Positions 42,567 to 51,278 are shown, numbered from the stretch's first letter. The stretch is DNA of 64,000 bases from an uncultured Paracoccaceae bacterium (GCA_947489445.1 CANLDN010000011.1:111880-175879); one strand, 5' to 3'. Notes: a model not told the origin generated them from the letters alone. Made by a program: numbers and translations.

Positions 42567-44123
42567 ATGATTTCGCGAATTTTAACCACAACCTGTGCAC
42601 TTGCTCTGACAGCGGGGGCGGCAGCTGCCGACTATTCGCTCACCATCCTGCACACGAACGACTTTCATGCACGGTTTGAGCCGATCAGCCGTTTTGACGG
42701 CCCGTGTTCTGCCGAAGACAATGATGCTGGCGAATGTTTTGGTGGGACGGCCCGTCTGATCACAGCCGTAAACGAAGCGCGCGCGCGGTCTAACAACACA
42801 ATCCTTGTAGACGGCGGTGACCAGTTTCAGGGCACATTATTCTACACCTATTACAAAGGTGCGATGGCAGCTGAATTCATGAACCAGTTGGGCTATGATG
42901 GCATGACCGTCGGCAACCACGAATTTGACGATGGCCCCGAAGTGCTACGTGGCTTCATGGATGCGGTCGATTTTCCGGTTCTGATGTCGAATGCCGATGT
43001 GTCGGGCGAGCCGCTGCTGGCTGACGTGTTGATGAAATCGACCGTGATCGAACGGGGCGGCGAACAAATCGGGATGATCGGCCTGACACCACAAGACACG
43101 GACGAGTTGGCCAGCCCTGGCGACAATATCATCTTCACAGAACCTGCCGGTGCGGTGCAGGCAGAGGTCGATAAACTGACCGAAATGGGCGTGAACAAGA
43201 TAATCGTGCTGTCGCACTCGGGATATGCTGTGGATCAAGCGGTTGCAGCGAACACTACGGGTGTTGATGTGATCGTCGGCGGGCATTCCAACACACTTTT
43301 GGGCGATAGCGACCGTGCATCTGGCCCATACCCGACAATGGTTGGTGATACGGCCATCGTGCAGGCCTATGCCTACGGCAAATTCCTGGGCGAACTGAAC
43401 GTCACCTTTGACGACGATGGTGTGCTGACCGAAGCTAATGGCGCGCCGATCCTGATTGACGGTGCCGTGGCAGAGGATGCTGCAGCAAAGGGTCGGATCG
43501 CCGAATTGGCCGGACCGCTGGAAGAAATCCGCAACAAGGTTGTTGCGGAAACAGCGACCGAGATCGTGGGCGTGCGTGAAGAATGCCGTGCGGTTGAATG
43601 CGCCATGGGCAGCCTGATTGCTGACGCAATGCTTGATCGCGTGAAGGATCAAGGCATCCAGGTCGCGATCCAAAACGGCGGCGGCATCCGGGCATCAATT
43701 GACGCGGGCGACGTAACCATGGGCGAAGTCTATACCGTGCTGCCCTTCCAGAACACATTGTCTACCTTTGAAGTCAGTGGTGAAGTTCTGGTCGCCGCAC
43801 TTGAAAATGGCGTAAGCCAGATCGAAGAAGGGGCCGGCCGGTTCCCACAGGTTGCAGGTATGACATTCACCGTTGACCCAGCAGCTGAGCCTGGCGCACG
43901 TGTGTCTGAGGTCATGGTTGGCGGTGCGCCGATTGATCTGTCAGCGACTTATGGTGTGGTGTCCAATAACTATGTCCGCAACGGTGGCGATGGCTACGCG
44001 ATGTTCAAGGACGCGGCCAATGCATACGACTTTGGCCCCGATCTGGCCGACGTCACAGCGGAGTTCATTGCCGCCAACAGCCCCTTCACACCCTACAAAG
44101 ATGGTCGCATCACGGTAAAGTAA
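42567..44123 (+). CDS. Secreted 5'-nucleotidase / 2',3'-cyclic phosphodiesterase family protein
   Basis: 518 residues with a signal peptide (about 1-21, ending GAAAADYSL). The calcineurin-like metal domain has the expected blocks: ILHTNDFHARFEP, VDGGDQFQG, GMTVGNHEFDDGPE, VLSHSGYAVDQ and VIVGGHSNTLL. The C-terminal substrate domain carries IQNGGGIRASIDAGDVTMGE and the aromatic region YVRNGGDGYAMF. It removes phosphate from nucleotides (or cyclic nucleotides) in the periplasm, which releases nucleosides that the cdd-deoAB-add-upp operon of this window could then use. A strong terminator follows the stop codon. Confidence 0.9.
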   Translation: MISRILTTTCALALTAGAAAADYSLTILHTNDFHARFEPISRFDGPCSAEDNDAGECFGGTARLITAVNEARARSNNTILVDGGDQFQGTLFYTYYKGAMAAEFMNQLGYDGMTVGNHEFDDGPEVLRGFMDAVDFPVLMSNADVSGEPLLADVLMKSTVIERGGEQIGMIGLTPQDTDELASPGDNIIFTEPAGAVQAEVDKLTEMGVNKIIVLSHSGYAVDQAVAANTTGVDVIVGGHSNTLLGDSDRASGPYPTMVGDTAIVQAYAYGKFLGELNVTFDDDGVLTEANGAPILIDGAVAEDAAAKGRIAELAGPLEEIRNKVVAETATEIVGVREECRAVECAMGSLIADAMLDRVKDQGIQVAIQNGGGIRASIDAGDVTMGEVYTVLPFQNTLSTFEVSGEVLVAALENGVSQIEEGAGRFPQVAGMTFTVDPAAEPGARVSEVMVGGAPIDLSATYGVVSNNYVRNGGDGYAMFKDAANAYDFGPDLADVTAEFIAANSPFTPYKDGRITVK

Positions 44124-44145
44124 GCGATCCAGATTGGTTGAAATG

Positions 44146-44176
44146 CGCCGCAGGAAACTGCGGCGTTTTTTGTTTT
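44146..44176 (+). terminator. Rho-independent terminator after the 5'-nucleotidase gene
   Basis: A perfect 8-bp stem, CGCCGCAG-GAAA-CTGCGGCG, with a stable GNRA-type tetraloop, is followed at once by T6-G-T4. It lies 23 bases after the stop codon. Confidence 0.92.
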
Positions 44177-44444
44177 GTGAGCGGAATTTGAGATGAGACA
44201 GGTATTCATGGGTTCAGCGCCCCTGTTCACACCCCGTCGGATTCAACTGCCGGTAGGATTTTCAAGGTGCCGGTTTATGTTCTTGTTGTTGTAACGGATC
44301 GGTACGTGCACAATCTCGCAATTGACTTGCGAAATTGCGGTCGTTCGCCACGATCCGCGTAGATTTCCGCTGTGCGGGGCGACTTTACCGTTCATCAAAT
44401 AACTCACTTAGCCATCTGGCCAGCGATCCAATAGCGTGATCCGC
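44177..44444. other. Intergenic stretch between the terminator and the methyltransferase remnant
   Basis: No gene or clear motif seen. The segment around 44290-44340 contains a short inverted pair (TTGCGCAATT-like: ATCTCGCAATTGACTTGCG with CGCAA/TTGCG) of unknown meaning. Confidence 0.35.
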
Positions 44445-44650
44445 ATGGTTCATGATTACGACAAACTTTACGGCGAGAACCCCGACGCTTTGGGGCAACC
44501 AACCTCAGTTTTTGTCGATTTCTTTGACCATATAATCAGAAAAACCCACGTGTCTTGGATATCGGCTTTCGGAAAGCTGCAGCGCAGCGGCATGATCCTC
44601 GGTCAATGTCTTGTGTGGGTTGCTCCTGCATTGCAAGTGATTTTTGCGAT
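44445..44650 (+). pseudogene. Decayed SAM-dependent methyltransferase fragment next to IS110
   Basis: The frame starting at 44445 reads MVHDYDKLYGENPDALGQPT, then SVFVDFFDHIIRKTH, which matches the N-terminus of class I methyltransferases of the TehB/UbiE-like type. The expected next motif, VLDIG, appears in a different frame (GTCTTGGATATCGGC near 44550). After a further shift only vague similarity remains (SGMILGQ). The SAM-binding glycines, catalytic domain and C-terminus are missing before the insertion element begins. It is best read as a gene broken by frameshifts and truncation, perhaps by the IS110 insertion. Confidence 0.5.
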
Positions 44651-44844
44651 TGCGATGGTCTGTCAGTACAGTCGTGTGTCCGGCCTGTTTGTGTGGCGGT
44701 TGCCACTGGCCTTGATGAGTTCCGCAAGCAAGGTTCCTATCGGGTTAACGACCTCAACGGCCGGGACATTCGTCGGAGTGTCCTTGCTTTTGGTTGACTT
44801 CGTTTCGCATCATCACATCAAGCGTCTTGCATCTCTTGGCAGGA

Positions 44845-45863
44845 TCAAGCGATCGGCTGCCGGTATTCCTCTCCCTTGGTCAGGATTGCCCAGATGATCC
44901 GGGCGGATTTGTTGGCCATTGCGACGGTGGCGAGCCTGAAGGGCTTCTGGTCAAGTAATTTCGCGGTCCAGATGTCCGCCTTCTCAGGCTTGTTCCTCGC
45001 CATGAGCGCCCGTGATGTCATCCCGACAATCAGCAGCTTTCGAATGTACCTGTCACCTTTCTTGGTAATGCGCCCGAGACGTTCCTTCCCGCCGCTGGAT
45101 TTATTGAGCGGTGTGAGGTCCAGCCACGCGGCCAAGTCGCGACCAGTCGCGAACTGTTTTGCATCGCCGATGGTGGCAACGACAGCCGAGGCTGTGATTG
45201 GGCCGATCCCTGGCATGCGCATCAACCGCCGCGCATCGGGATCTAGCCATGCGTGCTGTTCGATCAGCTTTGTCAGCCCGTCGATGCGCGCATTGAGGCC
45301 GTTCAGTTGATGGCACATCACGCCGAGAATGCCGTCTGCGATCTCGGGCATTTCCAATTGGTCTTCTGTGCCGTGCTCCCGGGCGAACTTGGACACAGCC
45401 TCGATTCCTGTTGGCAAGATATGTCCAAACTCCCGGAGTATGCTTCGGATCAATTCACGACCTGAGTGCGCTGTCGAACGACCAGATCCCGCGCACGATG
45501 AATGGCAAGTACGGCCTGCTGGTCCTCGGACTTGATCTCAACAAACCGCATGGTTGGCCGACAAACCGCTTCACAAATCGCCTCGGCATCGGCTGCGTCC
45601 GTTTTGCCTCGCTTCACATAAGCTTTGACGTAGGCTGCTGGCATGAGCCGAACATCATGACCAAGCTTACGCAGCTCACGACCCCAGTGATGCGCTGATC
45701 CGCAGGCTTCCATGCCGACCACACAACGGGGCAATGTTTCGAAGAACGCGAGCAGCTTCGCACGTTTGATCTTCTTGTTGATGATCTTGCGCCCGGTGGC
45801 TGAAACGCAGTGAACTTGAAAAACGTCCTTGGCCAAATCCAGGCCCACAGTCTTTACTGTCAT
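44845..45863 (-). pseudogene. IS110-family transposase, interrupted by a frameshift
   Basis: Two reading frames on the minus strand together form one DEDD transposase. The first (45863-45450) starts MTVKTVGLDLAKDVFQVHC with the first acidic residue in GLDLAKD, then the Glu in VVGMEACGSAHHW and the Asp pair in RGKTDAADAEAI. It ends RTQVVN with a stop. The second (45453-44845) resumes at once with IRSILREFGHILPTGIEA and carries the C-terminal MPGIGPITASAVVATIGDA and serine-bearing LTPLNKSSGGKERLG. One lost base near 45450 explains the break; programmed frameshifting is less likely. The start follows GGAGAGGAGCC. Confidence 0.85.
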
Positions 45864-46010
45864 TGGATGGCTCCTCTCCTAGCAGTCGATGAAAACTGCA
45901 CTTTGGCACGTTCGATGCCGGTGGAGCAGGAGCAACCCACCTCATCCGGTAAGGGCCGACGATGCTTTGGCTGAGTACATAGACCATCAGCAGAGCCTTG
46001 CGCTGTCGCG
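45864..46010 (-). ncRNA. Candidate IS110 bridge RNA region
   Basis: IS110 elements encode a structured bridge RNA in the noncoding end before the recombinase. Here the sense strand has a hairpin GGTGG-(12-nt loop)-CCACC (45920-45941) with flanking CC/GG pairing, and a second hairpin GCAGT...ACTGC immediately before the ribosome site. About 66 bp around the first hairpin is conserved in the second IS110 end at 63933-64000, including the loop string GCTCCTGCT. Specific target- and donor-binding loops were not resolved. Confidence 0.45.
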
Positions 46011-46080
46011 GGTAAGCCTTTGGCGATTACAAGATATCAAAAATTTCACGCCTGCATGCCGCATCGACTGCCATTGCAGT

Positions 46081-47934
46081 TTACCAGTTTCTGTTACTTA
46101 GGCCCAGTTTTTGAAGCCTCGAGTAAAGCGTCGTTGGCCGCAGCCCTAGCAGTTCCGCAGCACCACCGGAACCAGAGACACGCCCGCCCGTTTCGGTCAT
46201 GCAGGCGATCAGGTTGGCGGTTCGCAACTGTTCAATATCAGCCTCTGACAACAGAGTGGACGTGTTCCGAACAACGGGTGCGACTGCGCTTTGGAGATCC
46301 ACGATCAGTTTGCCAGCTTGCGATACGATGGCACCACGTTCGATGACGTTGGCTAGTTCGCGCACATTTCCGGGCCAGCCATAGTCCTTGAGCTGGGTAA
46401 TGATCCGTTCGGTCACGATCGGGGTTTTGCGCCCCATCCGTTTGCATGCCAGCTTTAGCAGGTGCACGGCAAGCAGGGGAATGTCCTCTGTTCGGTCGCG
46501 CAGTGGCGGGCAATGGATGGGGAATACGTTCAGAAACAACAATAAATCGTGCCGCAGTCTGCCTGCCTGGACTTCGCGTTCAAGGTTGCGGCTGGAGGAC
46601 GCGATGACGCGCAAATCCACGGCGCGGCTCCGGTGATCGCCCATCCGCATAACAGATCGTTGTTGCAGCGTCTCAAGCAACTGGCCTTGCAGTTCGAACG
46701 GGATATCGCAGACTTCGTCGATGAATAGCGTGCCACCATGGGCCAGTTCGATCTTACCAGGGCTGTCGCGCACGGCACCGGCAAGGGCGCCCCGGACATG
46801 ACCGAACAGTTCACTCTCAATTCGGTCGCTCGAGACCGCACCACCTTTGAAATGGATCATGGGACGCCGTTTGCGGCTGCTGTCGCTATGGATCGCTGAC
46901 GCGACAAGTGATTTTCCTGTCCCGCTTTCCCCGGTGATCAGCACATTTGCCTCGGTCTGGGACACCAGCCCGATTTGACTGATTGTTTGCCGGATCGCCG
47001 CGGAGGTGCCGATGATTTCATGATGCGCCCGCTCGATATTGATCGCTTCTTGCAGATAGGCGTTTTCCTGTTCCAGCCGGTCCCGCAGGGCCGCGATTTC
47101 TTCCATGGCAGAGCGTAGCTTGGTTTCGTTTTCCCACCGTTCGGTAATATCGCGAAAGATCACAACGGCCCCGACCAACACCTGTCCTTCATAGATTGGG
47201 GTCGATACATATTCGACGCGGATCGGCCTGCCATCCTTGCGCCAGAACACCTCATCCTCAATCCGGTTGACCTGCTCGAAGCGGAAAGACTGGTAGATCG
47301 GGCATTGCTGTGACGGGTAGACCTCGCCATTCAGGTGGTGGTGGTGAATTTTCTGGTGAATGTCGTGACCCAACAGGTCCTGGCTGGTCCAGCCCAGCAT
47401 TTCCTGGGCTGCGCGGTTGACGAATGTGGTTTTGCCATCTGCATTGACGCCGTAAATTCCTTCGCCCGCTGCATCAAGGATCAACTGGTTCTGCCGTTCG
47501 AGTTCAGAAAAGAACGATTGCGCGCGCTGCCACTCCAGGATGCCGCCGCCATACATTTGTGCGGCTGCAGCCTCTTCCGCACGGCGTTCAAGATCTGCGA
47601 GATCAAGGATGTTTAATAACAGCAGTTGCGTGTTTTCGGTCGTGACGCGCCCAGTCAGTTCGCATTTGATCGCATGATCAGCAGCGGACCTTAGCGTGAT
47701 TTTCCGCGTCCATGCGGTGCCGCGATGCTGTACCTCGTCGATAAATACGACGAAATCAGCAAGGCCGTCATGGATGCATGGCGCAAAGAAACGCCCGACC
47801 AAGGCGGGATCGTCAAAAAGCGTGCAGGCCTCTGGTGTGGCTGCAAGAACCCTGTCCGTGACAAGGCTTATCAGGACGGTGGGGCCAAACGCACCGGCCA
47901 AATAGGAATCATAATTCGGTGTCTCACTATCCAT
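46081..47934 (-). CDS. PAS-AAA+-Fis type regulator with degenerate sigma54 motifs
   Basis: 617 residues. There is an N-terminal region (1-120), a PAS domain (about 150-265: GEGIYGVNADGKTTFVNRAA, VGAVVIFRDITERWE), a short coiled linker, an AAA+ domain (about 305-535) with Walker A GESGTGKS (335-342) and Walker B GTLFIDE (401-407), and a Fis-type helix-turn-helix (GGAAELLGLRPTTLYSRL). The sigma54 contact loop GAFTGA reads GALAGA (382-387). The second arginine-finger position of FRxDLxxRL is Phe (RHDLLLFL). It is divergent from the cyanate operon, with a 31-bp palindrome between them, so it is the likely regulator. It probably does not act through sigma54. Confidence 0.85.
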   Translation of the reverse strand: MDSETPNYDSYLAGAFGPTVLISLVTDRVLAATPEACTLFDDPALVGRFFAPCIHDGLADFVVFIDEVQHRGTAWTRKITLRSAADHAIKCELTGRVTTENTQLLLLNILDLADLERRAEEAAAAQMYGGGILEWQRAQSFFSELERQNQLILDAAGEGIYGVNADGKTTFVNRAAQEMLGWTSQDLLGHDIHQKIHHHHLNGEVYPSQQCPIYQSFRFEQVNRIEDEVFWRKDGRPIRVEYVSTPIYEGQVLVGAVVIFRDITERWENETKLRSAMEEIAALRDRLEQENAYLQEAINIERAHHEIIGTSAAIRQTISQIGLVSQTEANVLITGESGTGKSLVASAIHSDSSRKRRPMIHFKGGAVSSDRIESELFGHVRGALAGAVRDSPGKIELAHGGTLFIDEVCDIPFELQGQLLETLQQRSVMRMGDHRSRAVDLRVIASSSRNLEREVQAGRLRHDLLLFLNVFPIHCPPLRDRTEDIPLLAVHLLKLACKRMGRKTPIVTERIITQLKDYGWPGNVRELANVIERGAIVSQAGKLIVDLQSAVAPVVRNTSTLLSEADIEQLRTANLIACMTETGGRVSGSGGAAELLGLRPTTLYSRLQKLGLSNRNW

Positions 47935-47969
47935 GCTGTCATAAAGGTTAACGCTAGTTCTGAAGGCAA

Positions 47970-48000
47970 TACGATTTTTCGTAATTCACGAAAAATCGTA
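47970..48000. promoter_or_regulatory. 31-bp inverted repeat between regulator and cyanate operon
   Basis: Two perfect 13-bp arms, TACGATTTTTCGT and ACGAAAAATCGTA, flank a 5-bp spacer (AATTC) midway between the divergent start codons (36 bp from the regulator, 136 bp from the binding-protein gene). It is an ideal dimer site for the Fis-type domain of the neighbouring regulator. No T-run typical of a terminator follows. No TGGCAC-N5-TTGC sigma54 promoter was found on either strand of the gap. Confidence 0.7.
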
Positions 48001-48136
48001 ACACAGAAGAAACGCAATAATGACTTAATGCATTGATTTAAATTAACAATAATAAATTTCTCGATTTTCAGACCCTCGTATTTTTTCGGATGCCGTACTG
48101 CGCCACCATGTCGATACAACAGCGACGGAGAGTGTC

Positions 48137-49510
48137 ATGACGGTTAAATCACTGGGAAATCCCTTTTCATCCGAAACCGACCTGCGGCACGGGCAAAGCT
48201 GTACATGTGATACATGCAAGGGTAGCGCGGAACCGGTGGCAAGGATCATGTCCAGCGAAGAGATGCTGGAGCAAGCCGTCGAAAGTGCGATTGTCCGATC
48301 GGTCTTTGGTCAAAGTGATATTGGTCGCAGGTCCTTTATGGGCATGGTCGGCGGTACGACAGCTGCAGCCGCGCTTGCCTCCGTGTTTCCGATCAACGAA
48401 GCCAAGGCAGCCATTCTGGATAATCTTGGCCCGCCCGAAAAGACCGATCTGAATATCGGCTTCGTGCCGATCACCTGCGCGACACCCATTATCATGGCGG
48501 AGCCTTTGGGTTTTTACGAACGCTACGGTCTGAACGCGCGGGTCATCAAAACCGCTGGCTGGGCGGTTGCACGCGATAAATCCCTTTCCGGCGAATATGA
48601 CGCCAGCCACATGCTGACCCCGATGCCGCTGGCCATGACGCTTGGCGCGGGTTCCATCGCCGAACCCTACATCATGCCCGCCGTCGAAAACATCAACGGG
48701 CAGGCCATCGTGCTGTCGAACGAACATATGGATAAGCGCGACCCGGCCCAGTGGAAAGGCTTCACCTTTGGCGTGCCGTTCGAATATTCCATGCACAATT
48801 TCCTACTGCGCTACTATGTGGCTGAATTCGGGCTTGACCCGGATGTGGACATCCAGATCCGCGTTGTTCCACCACCGGAAATGGTGGCCAACCTGCGGGC
48901 CGGCAATCTTGATGGCTACCTGTCGCCCGATCCGTTCAACCAACGGGCCGTTTTCGAAGGCATCGGCTTTATCCACATCCTGACCAAAGAAATCTGGGAA
49001 GGGCATCCATGCTGCGCCTTTGCTGCGCCATTGTCCTTCGCGACCGAATTACCAAATACATACGGGGCCTTGCTGAAGTCGATCATTGACGCCACGCAAT
49101 ATGCCTCGAACCCGGACAACAGGATTGAAATATCCGAAGCCATAGCGCCGACCAACTATCTCAACCAGCCCGTCACGGTCATTCAGCAGGTGCTGACCGG
49201 CACCTATGCTGATGGTTTAGGCGAGGTAAAGCGCGTCCCCGACCGCATCGATTTTGATCCGTTCCCATGGCACTCCATGGGTGTGTGGATCCTGACCCAG
49301 ATGAAACGCTGGGGCTACATCGAAGGCGATGTGGATTACAAAGCGGTCGCCGAACAGGTCTATCTGGCTGCTGACGCCAAAAAGGTCATGGAAGACCTTG
49401 GCTATGACGCGCCAGACGTAACCTACAAATCGCATACCATTATGGGTAAGACTTTTGATCCGGACACGCCCGAAGCTTACGTCGACAGCTTCGCAATCAA
49501 GGCCGATTGA
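48137..49510 (+). CDS. Tat-exported cyanate/nitrate-type ABC transporter substrate-binding protein
   Basis: 457 residues. A 63-residue leader with a CTCDTC cluster (Cys 22, 24, 27) precedes a twin-arginine signal, GRRSFMGMVGGTTAAAALAS (Arg 64-65). The mature part is a CmpA/NrtA-type binding protein: LNIGFVPITCATPIIMAEP, MLTPMPLAMTLGAGS, VPPPEMVANLRAGNLDGYL and HPCCAFAAPL. This family binds nitrate, bicarbonate or cyanate in the periplasm. The cynS gene in the same operon favours cyanate. The Tat route implies folding, or loading, before export. The next gene overlaps by one base (TGATG). Confidence 0.85.
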   Translation: MTVKSLGNPFSSETDLRHGQSCTCDTCKGSAEPVARIMSSEEMLEQAVESAIVRSVFGQSDIGRRSFMGMVGGTTAAAALASVFPINEAKAAILDNLGPPEKTDLNIGFVPITCATPIIMAEPLGFYERYGLNARVIKTAGWAVARDKSLSGEYDASHMLTPMPLAMTLGAGSIAEPYIMPAVENINGQAIVLSNEHMDKRDPAQWKGFTFGVPFEYSMHNFLLRYYVAEFGLDPDVDIQIRVVPPPEMVANLRAGNLDGYLSPDPFNQRAVFEGIGFIHILTKEIWEGHPCCAFAAPLSFATELPNTYGALLKSIIDATQYASNPDNRIEISEAIAPTNYLNQPVTVIQQVLTGTYADGLGEVKRVPDRIDFDPFPWHSMGVWILTQMKRWGYIEGDVDYKAVAEQVYLAADAKKVMEDLGYDAPDVTYKSHTIMGKTFDPDTPEAYVDSFAIKAD

Positions 49511-50343
49511 TGGCAACGCTCAGCGAAAACAAGCGCGCTGCGCTGTTGTCCATTCTCTTGCTGTTGGCGGGGCTGTTTGTGTGGGAAATGTCGATCCCCG
49601 CACAAAAAGCCGCTGGCGAACTGACGGAATATGAACTGCTGACAGGTGGCGGACAGCCGAAGGCGGGCGTGCCACCACCCAGCCAGGTCCTCGCCAAAGC
49701 GTGGGAGCAATTGTCAGACCCATTCTATGACGCCGGCCCGAATGACAAAGGCATTGGAATCCAGATCGGCTATTCAATCTATCGGGTTCTAACGGGGTAT
49801 CTGCTGGCCGCGCTCATCGCGATCCCGCTTGGCTTCCTGATCGGGATGTCCTCGGTCGCCTACAAGGCACTGAATCCGTTTATTCAGGTGTTGCGGCCTA
49901 TTTCCCCTTTGGCATGGATGCCTCTTGCGCTGTTCATTATTCAGGACAGCGAAGCATCCGCCATTTTCGTGATCTTCATCTGCTCGATCTGGCCGATGCT
50001 GATCAATACCGCCTTTGGTGTGGCCGCCGTTCGCGAAGACTGGGTAAACGTCGCCCGCACGCATGAACTGGGTCCGATCAAGACCGCCTTCACGGTCATC
50101 CTGCCCGCCGCTGCCCCAACGATCGTGACAGGGATGCGCATTTCCATCGGCATCGCATGGCTTGTGATCGTCGCGGCAGAGATGCTCGTCGGGGGAACCG
50201 GTATTGGGTATTACGTCTGGAACGAGTGGAACAATCTCGACCTGACCTCTGTCATCTTTTCAATCCTCATGATCGGCGTTGTCGGCATGTTGCTGGATGC
50301 CGCCTTCGGCTTCTTGCAGCGCCGCGTGACGTATATCGAATAG
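49510..50343 (+). CDS. ABC transporter permease (NrtB/CmpB/CynB type)
   Basis: 277 residues from the ATG at 49510, which overlaps the upstream stop. About six membrane helices follow an N-terminal periplasmic loop (LLTGGGQPKAGVPPPSQVLA). The inner-membrane permease coupling motif is in the block VAAVREDWVNVARTHELGP, leading to FTVILPAAAPTIVTGMRISI and IAWLVIVAAEMLVGGTGIGY. It forms the membrane channel for the solute held by the upstream binding protein. The ATPase gene begins 11 bp later. Confidence 0.9.
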   Translation: MATLSENKRAALLSILLLLAGLFVWEMSIPAQKAAGELTEYELLTGGGQPKAGVPPPSQVLAKAWEQLSDPFYDAGPNDKGIGIQIGYSIYRVLTGYLLAALIAIPLGFLIGMSSVAYKALNPFIQVLRPISPLAWMPLALFIIQDSEASAIFVIFICSIWPMLINTAFGVAAVREDWVNVARTHELGPIKTAFTVILPAAAPTIVTGMRISIGIAWLVIVAAEMLVGGTGIGYYVWNEWNNLDLTSVIFSILMIGVVGMLLDAAFGFLQRRVTYIE

Positions 50344-50354
50344 CGAGACGCGCC

Positions 50355-51260
50355 ATGAATTCCTTTCTGAGTATCGAAAAACTGACGCAGCGTTTTCCAG
50401 ATGGGGCTGGTGGCGAACTGACCGTCTTTGACGACGCCAGCTTTGGCGTCGAGAAGGGTGAGTTTGTTGTCATTCTCGGCCACTCTGGCTGTGGCAAATC
50501 GACGATCATGAACATTCTTGCGGGCCTCGCAGAACCGACCAGCGGTGTCGTCAAAATGGATGGTGAACTGGTCAGGGGCCCAAGTCTGGACCGGGGGGTG
50601 GTGTTTCAGAACTATTCACTGCTGCCGTGGCTGACGACGCTGAAGAACGTGACCTTCGGCGTCCAAGCCCGCTATCCTGACTGGTCCAAGGCCAAGGTGA
50701 TCGCCCATGCAACCGAATTTCTTGCCATGGTCGGGCTGGAAGGTGACGTAATCCATCGCAAACCCAGCCAGCTATCCGGCGGGATGCGCCAGCGTGTCTC
50801 AATCGCGCGCGCCTTTGCCAATCACCCCAAACTTTTGCTGCTGGACGAACCCTTTGGCGCGCTGGATGCGCTGACACGGGGCACAATCCAGGACGAGTTG
50901 CTGAAAATCTGGGGGCAGATGGAGCAAACCGTCTTCATGATCACCCACGACATTGATGAAGCGATCCTGTTGGCCGATCGTATCCTTTTGATGACCAACG
51001 GCCCCTTTGCCCGCGTCGCCGAAAGCGTCGAGATCACGATTCCACGCCCACGCAACCGGACAGAGATTATCGAACACCCCAACTATTATGCGATCCGCAA
51101 CCATCTGGTGCAATTCCTTGGCAAACGGTCCAAGGAATTGTCCGGCCATCCATCCACGCCGGGTGAAACGAACCGGCCCACACCGGTGCGGATCGACAAG
51201 ACAATACCCGCCGACGACCCCGAAGACCAACAGCCTGCCCTGCGGGTCGTGAACAGCTAA
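50355..51260 (+). CDS. ABC transporter ATP-binding protein (NrtD/CmpD/CynD type)
   Basis: 301 residues from the ATG at 50355; the longer frame from 50157 lies over the permease gene. All nucleotide-binding motifs are visible: Walker A LGHSGCGKST, Q-loop VFQNYSLLPWLT, signature LSGGMRQRVSIARA, Walker B LLLLDEPFGALDA and the H-loop MITHDIDEAI. It powers the cyanate/nitrate-type importer. A polar C-terminal tail of about 55 residues (SKELSGHPSTPGETNRPTPV) is extra relative to a minimal ATPase domain and lacks a recognised regulatory fold. Confidence 0.93.
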   Translation: MNSFLSIEKLTQRFPDGAGGELTVFDDASFGVEKGEFVVILGHSGCGKSTIMNILAGLAEPTSGVVKMDGELVRGPSLDRGVVFQNYSLLPWLTTLKNVTFGVQARYPDWSKAKVIAHATEFLAMVGLEGDVIHRKPSQLSGGMRQRVSIARAFANHPKLLLLDEPFGALDALTRGTIQDELLKIWGQMEQTVFMITHDIDEAILLADRILLMTNGPFARVAESVEITIPRPRNRTEIIEHPNYYAIRNHLVQFLGKRSKELSGHPSTPGETNRPTPVRIDKTIPADDPEDQQPALRVVNS

Positions 51261-51278
51261 GAACCGGAGGAGACCAAT

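Larger units (their letters stand above)
44845..46010 (-). mobile_element. IS110-family insertion sequence (approximate limits)
   Basis: The element comprises the frameshifted transposase and a noncoding end upstream of it (about 45864-46010). IS110 elements have no terminal inverted repeats, so exact ends cannot be read from a single copy. The right flank must lie before 46081, where the AAA+ regulator gene ends. The left flank lies between 44650 and 44845. A homologous noncoding end appears at 63933-64000 in the opposite orientation. Confidence 0.7.

Noticed and set aside
47935..48136. Sigma54 (-24/-12) promoter in the regulator/cyanate operon gap
   Set aside because: No TGGCAC-N5-TTGC-like sequence was found on either strand, consistent with the degenerate GAFTGA loop of the regulator.
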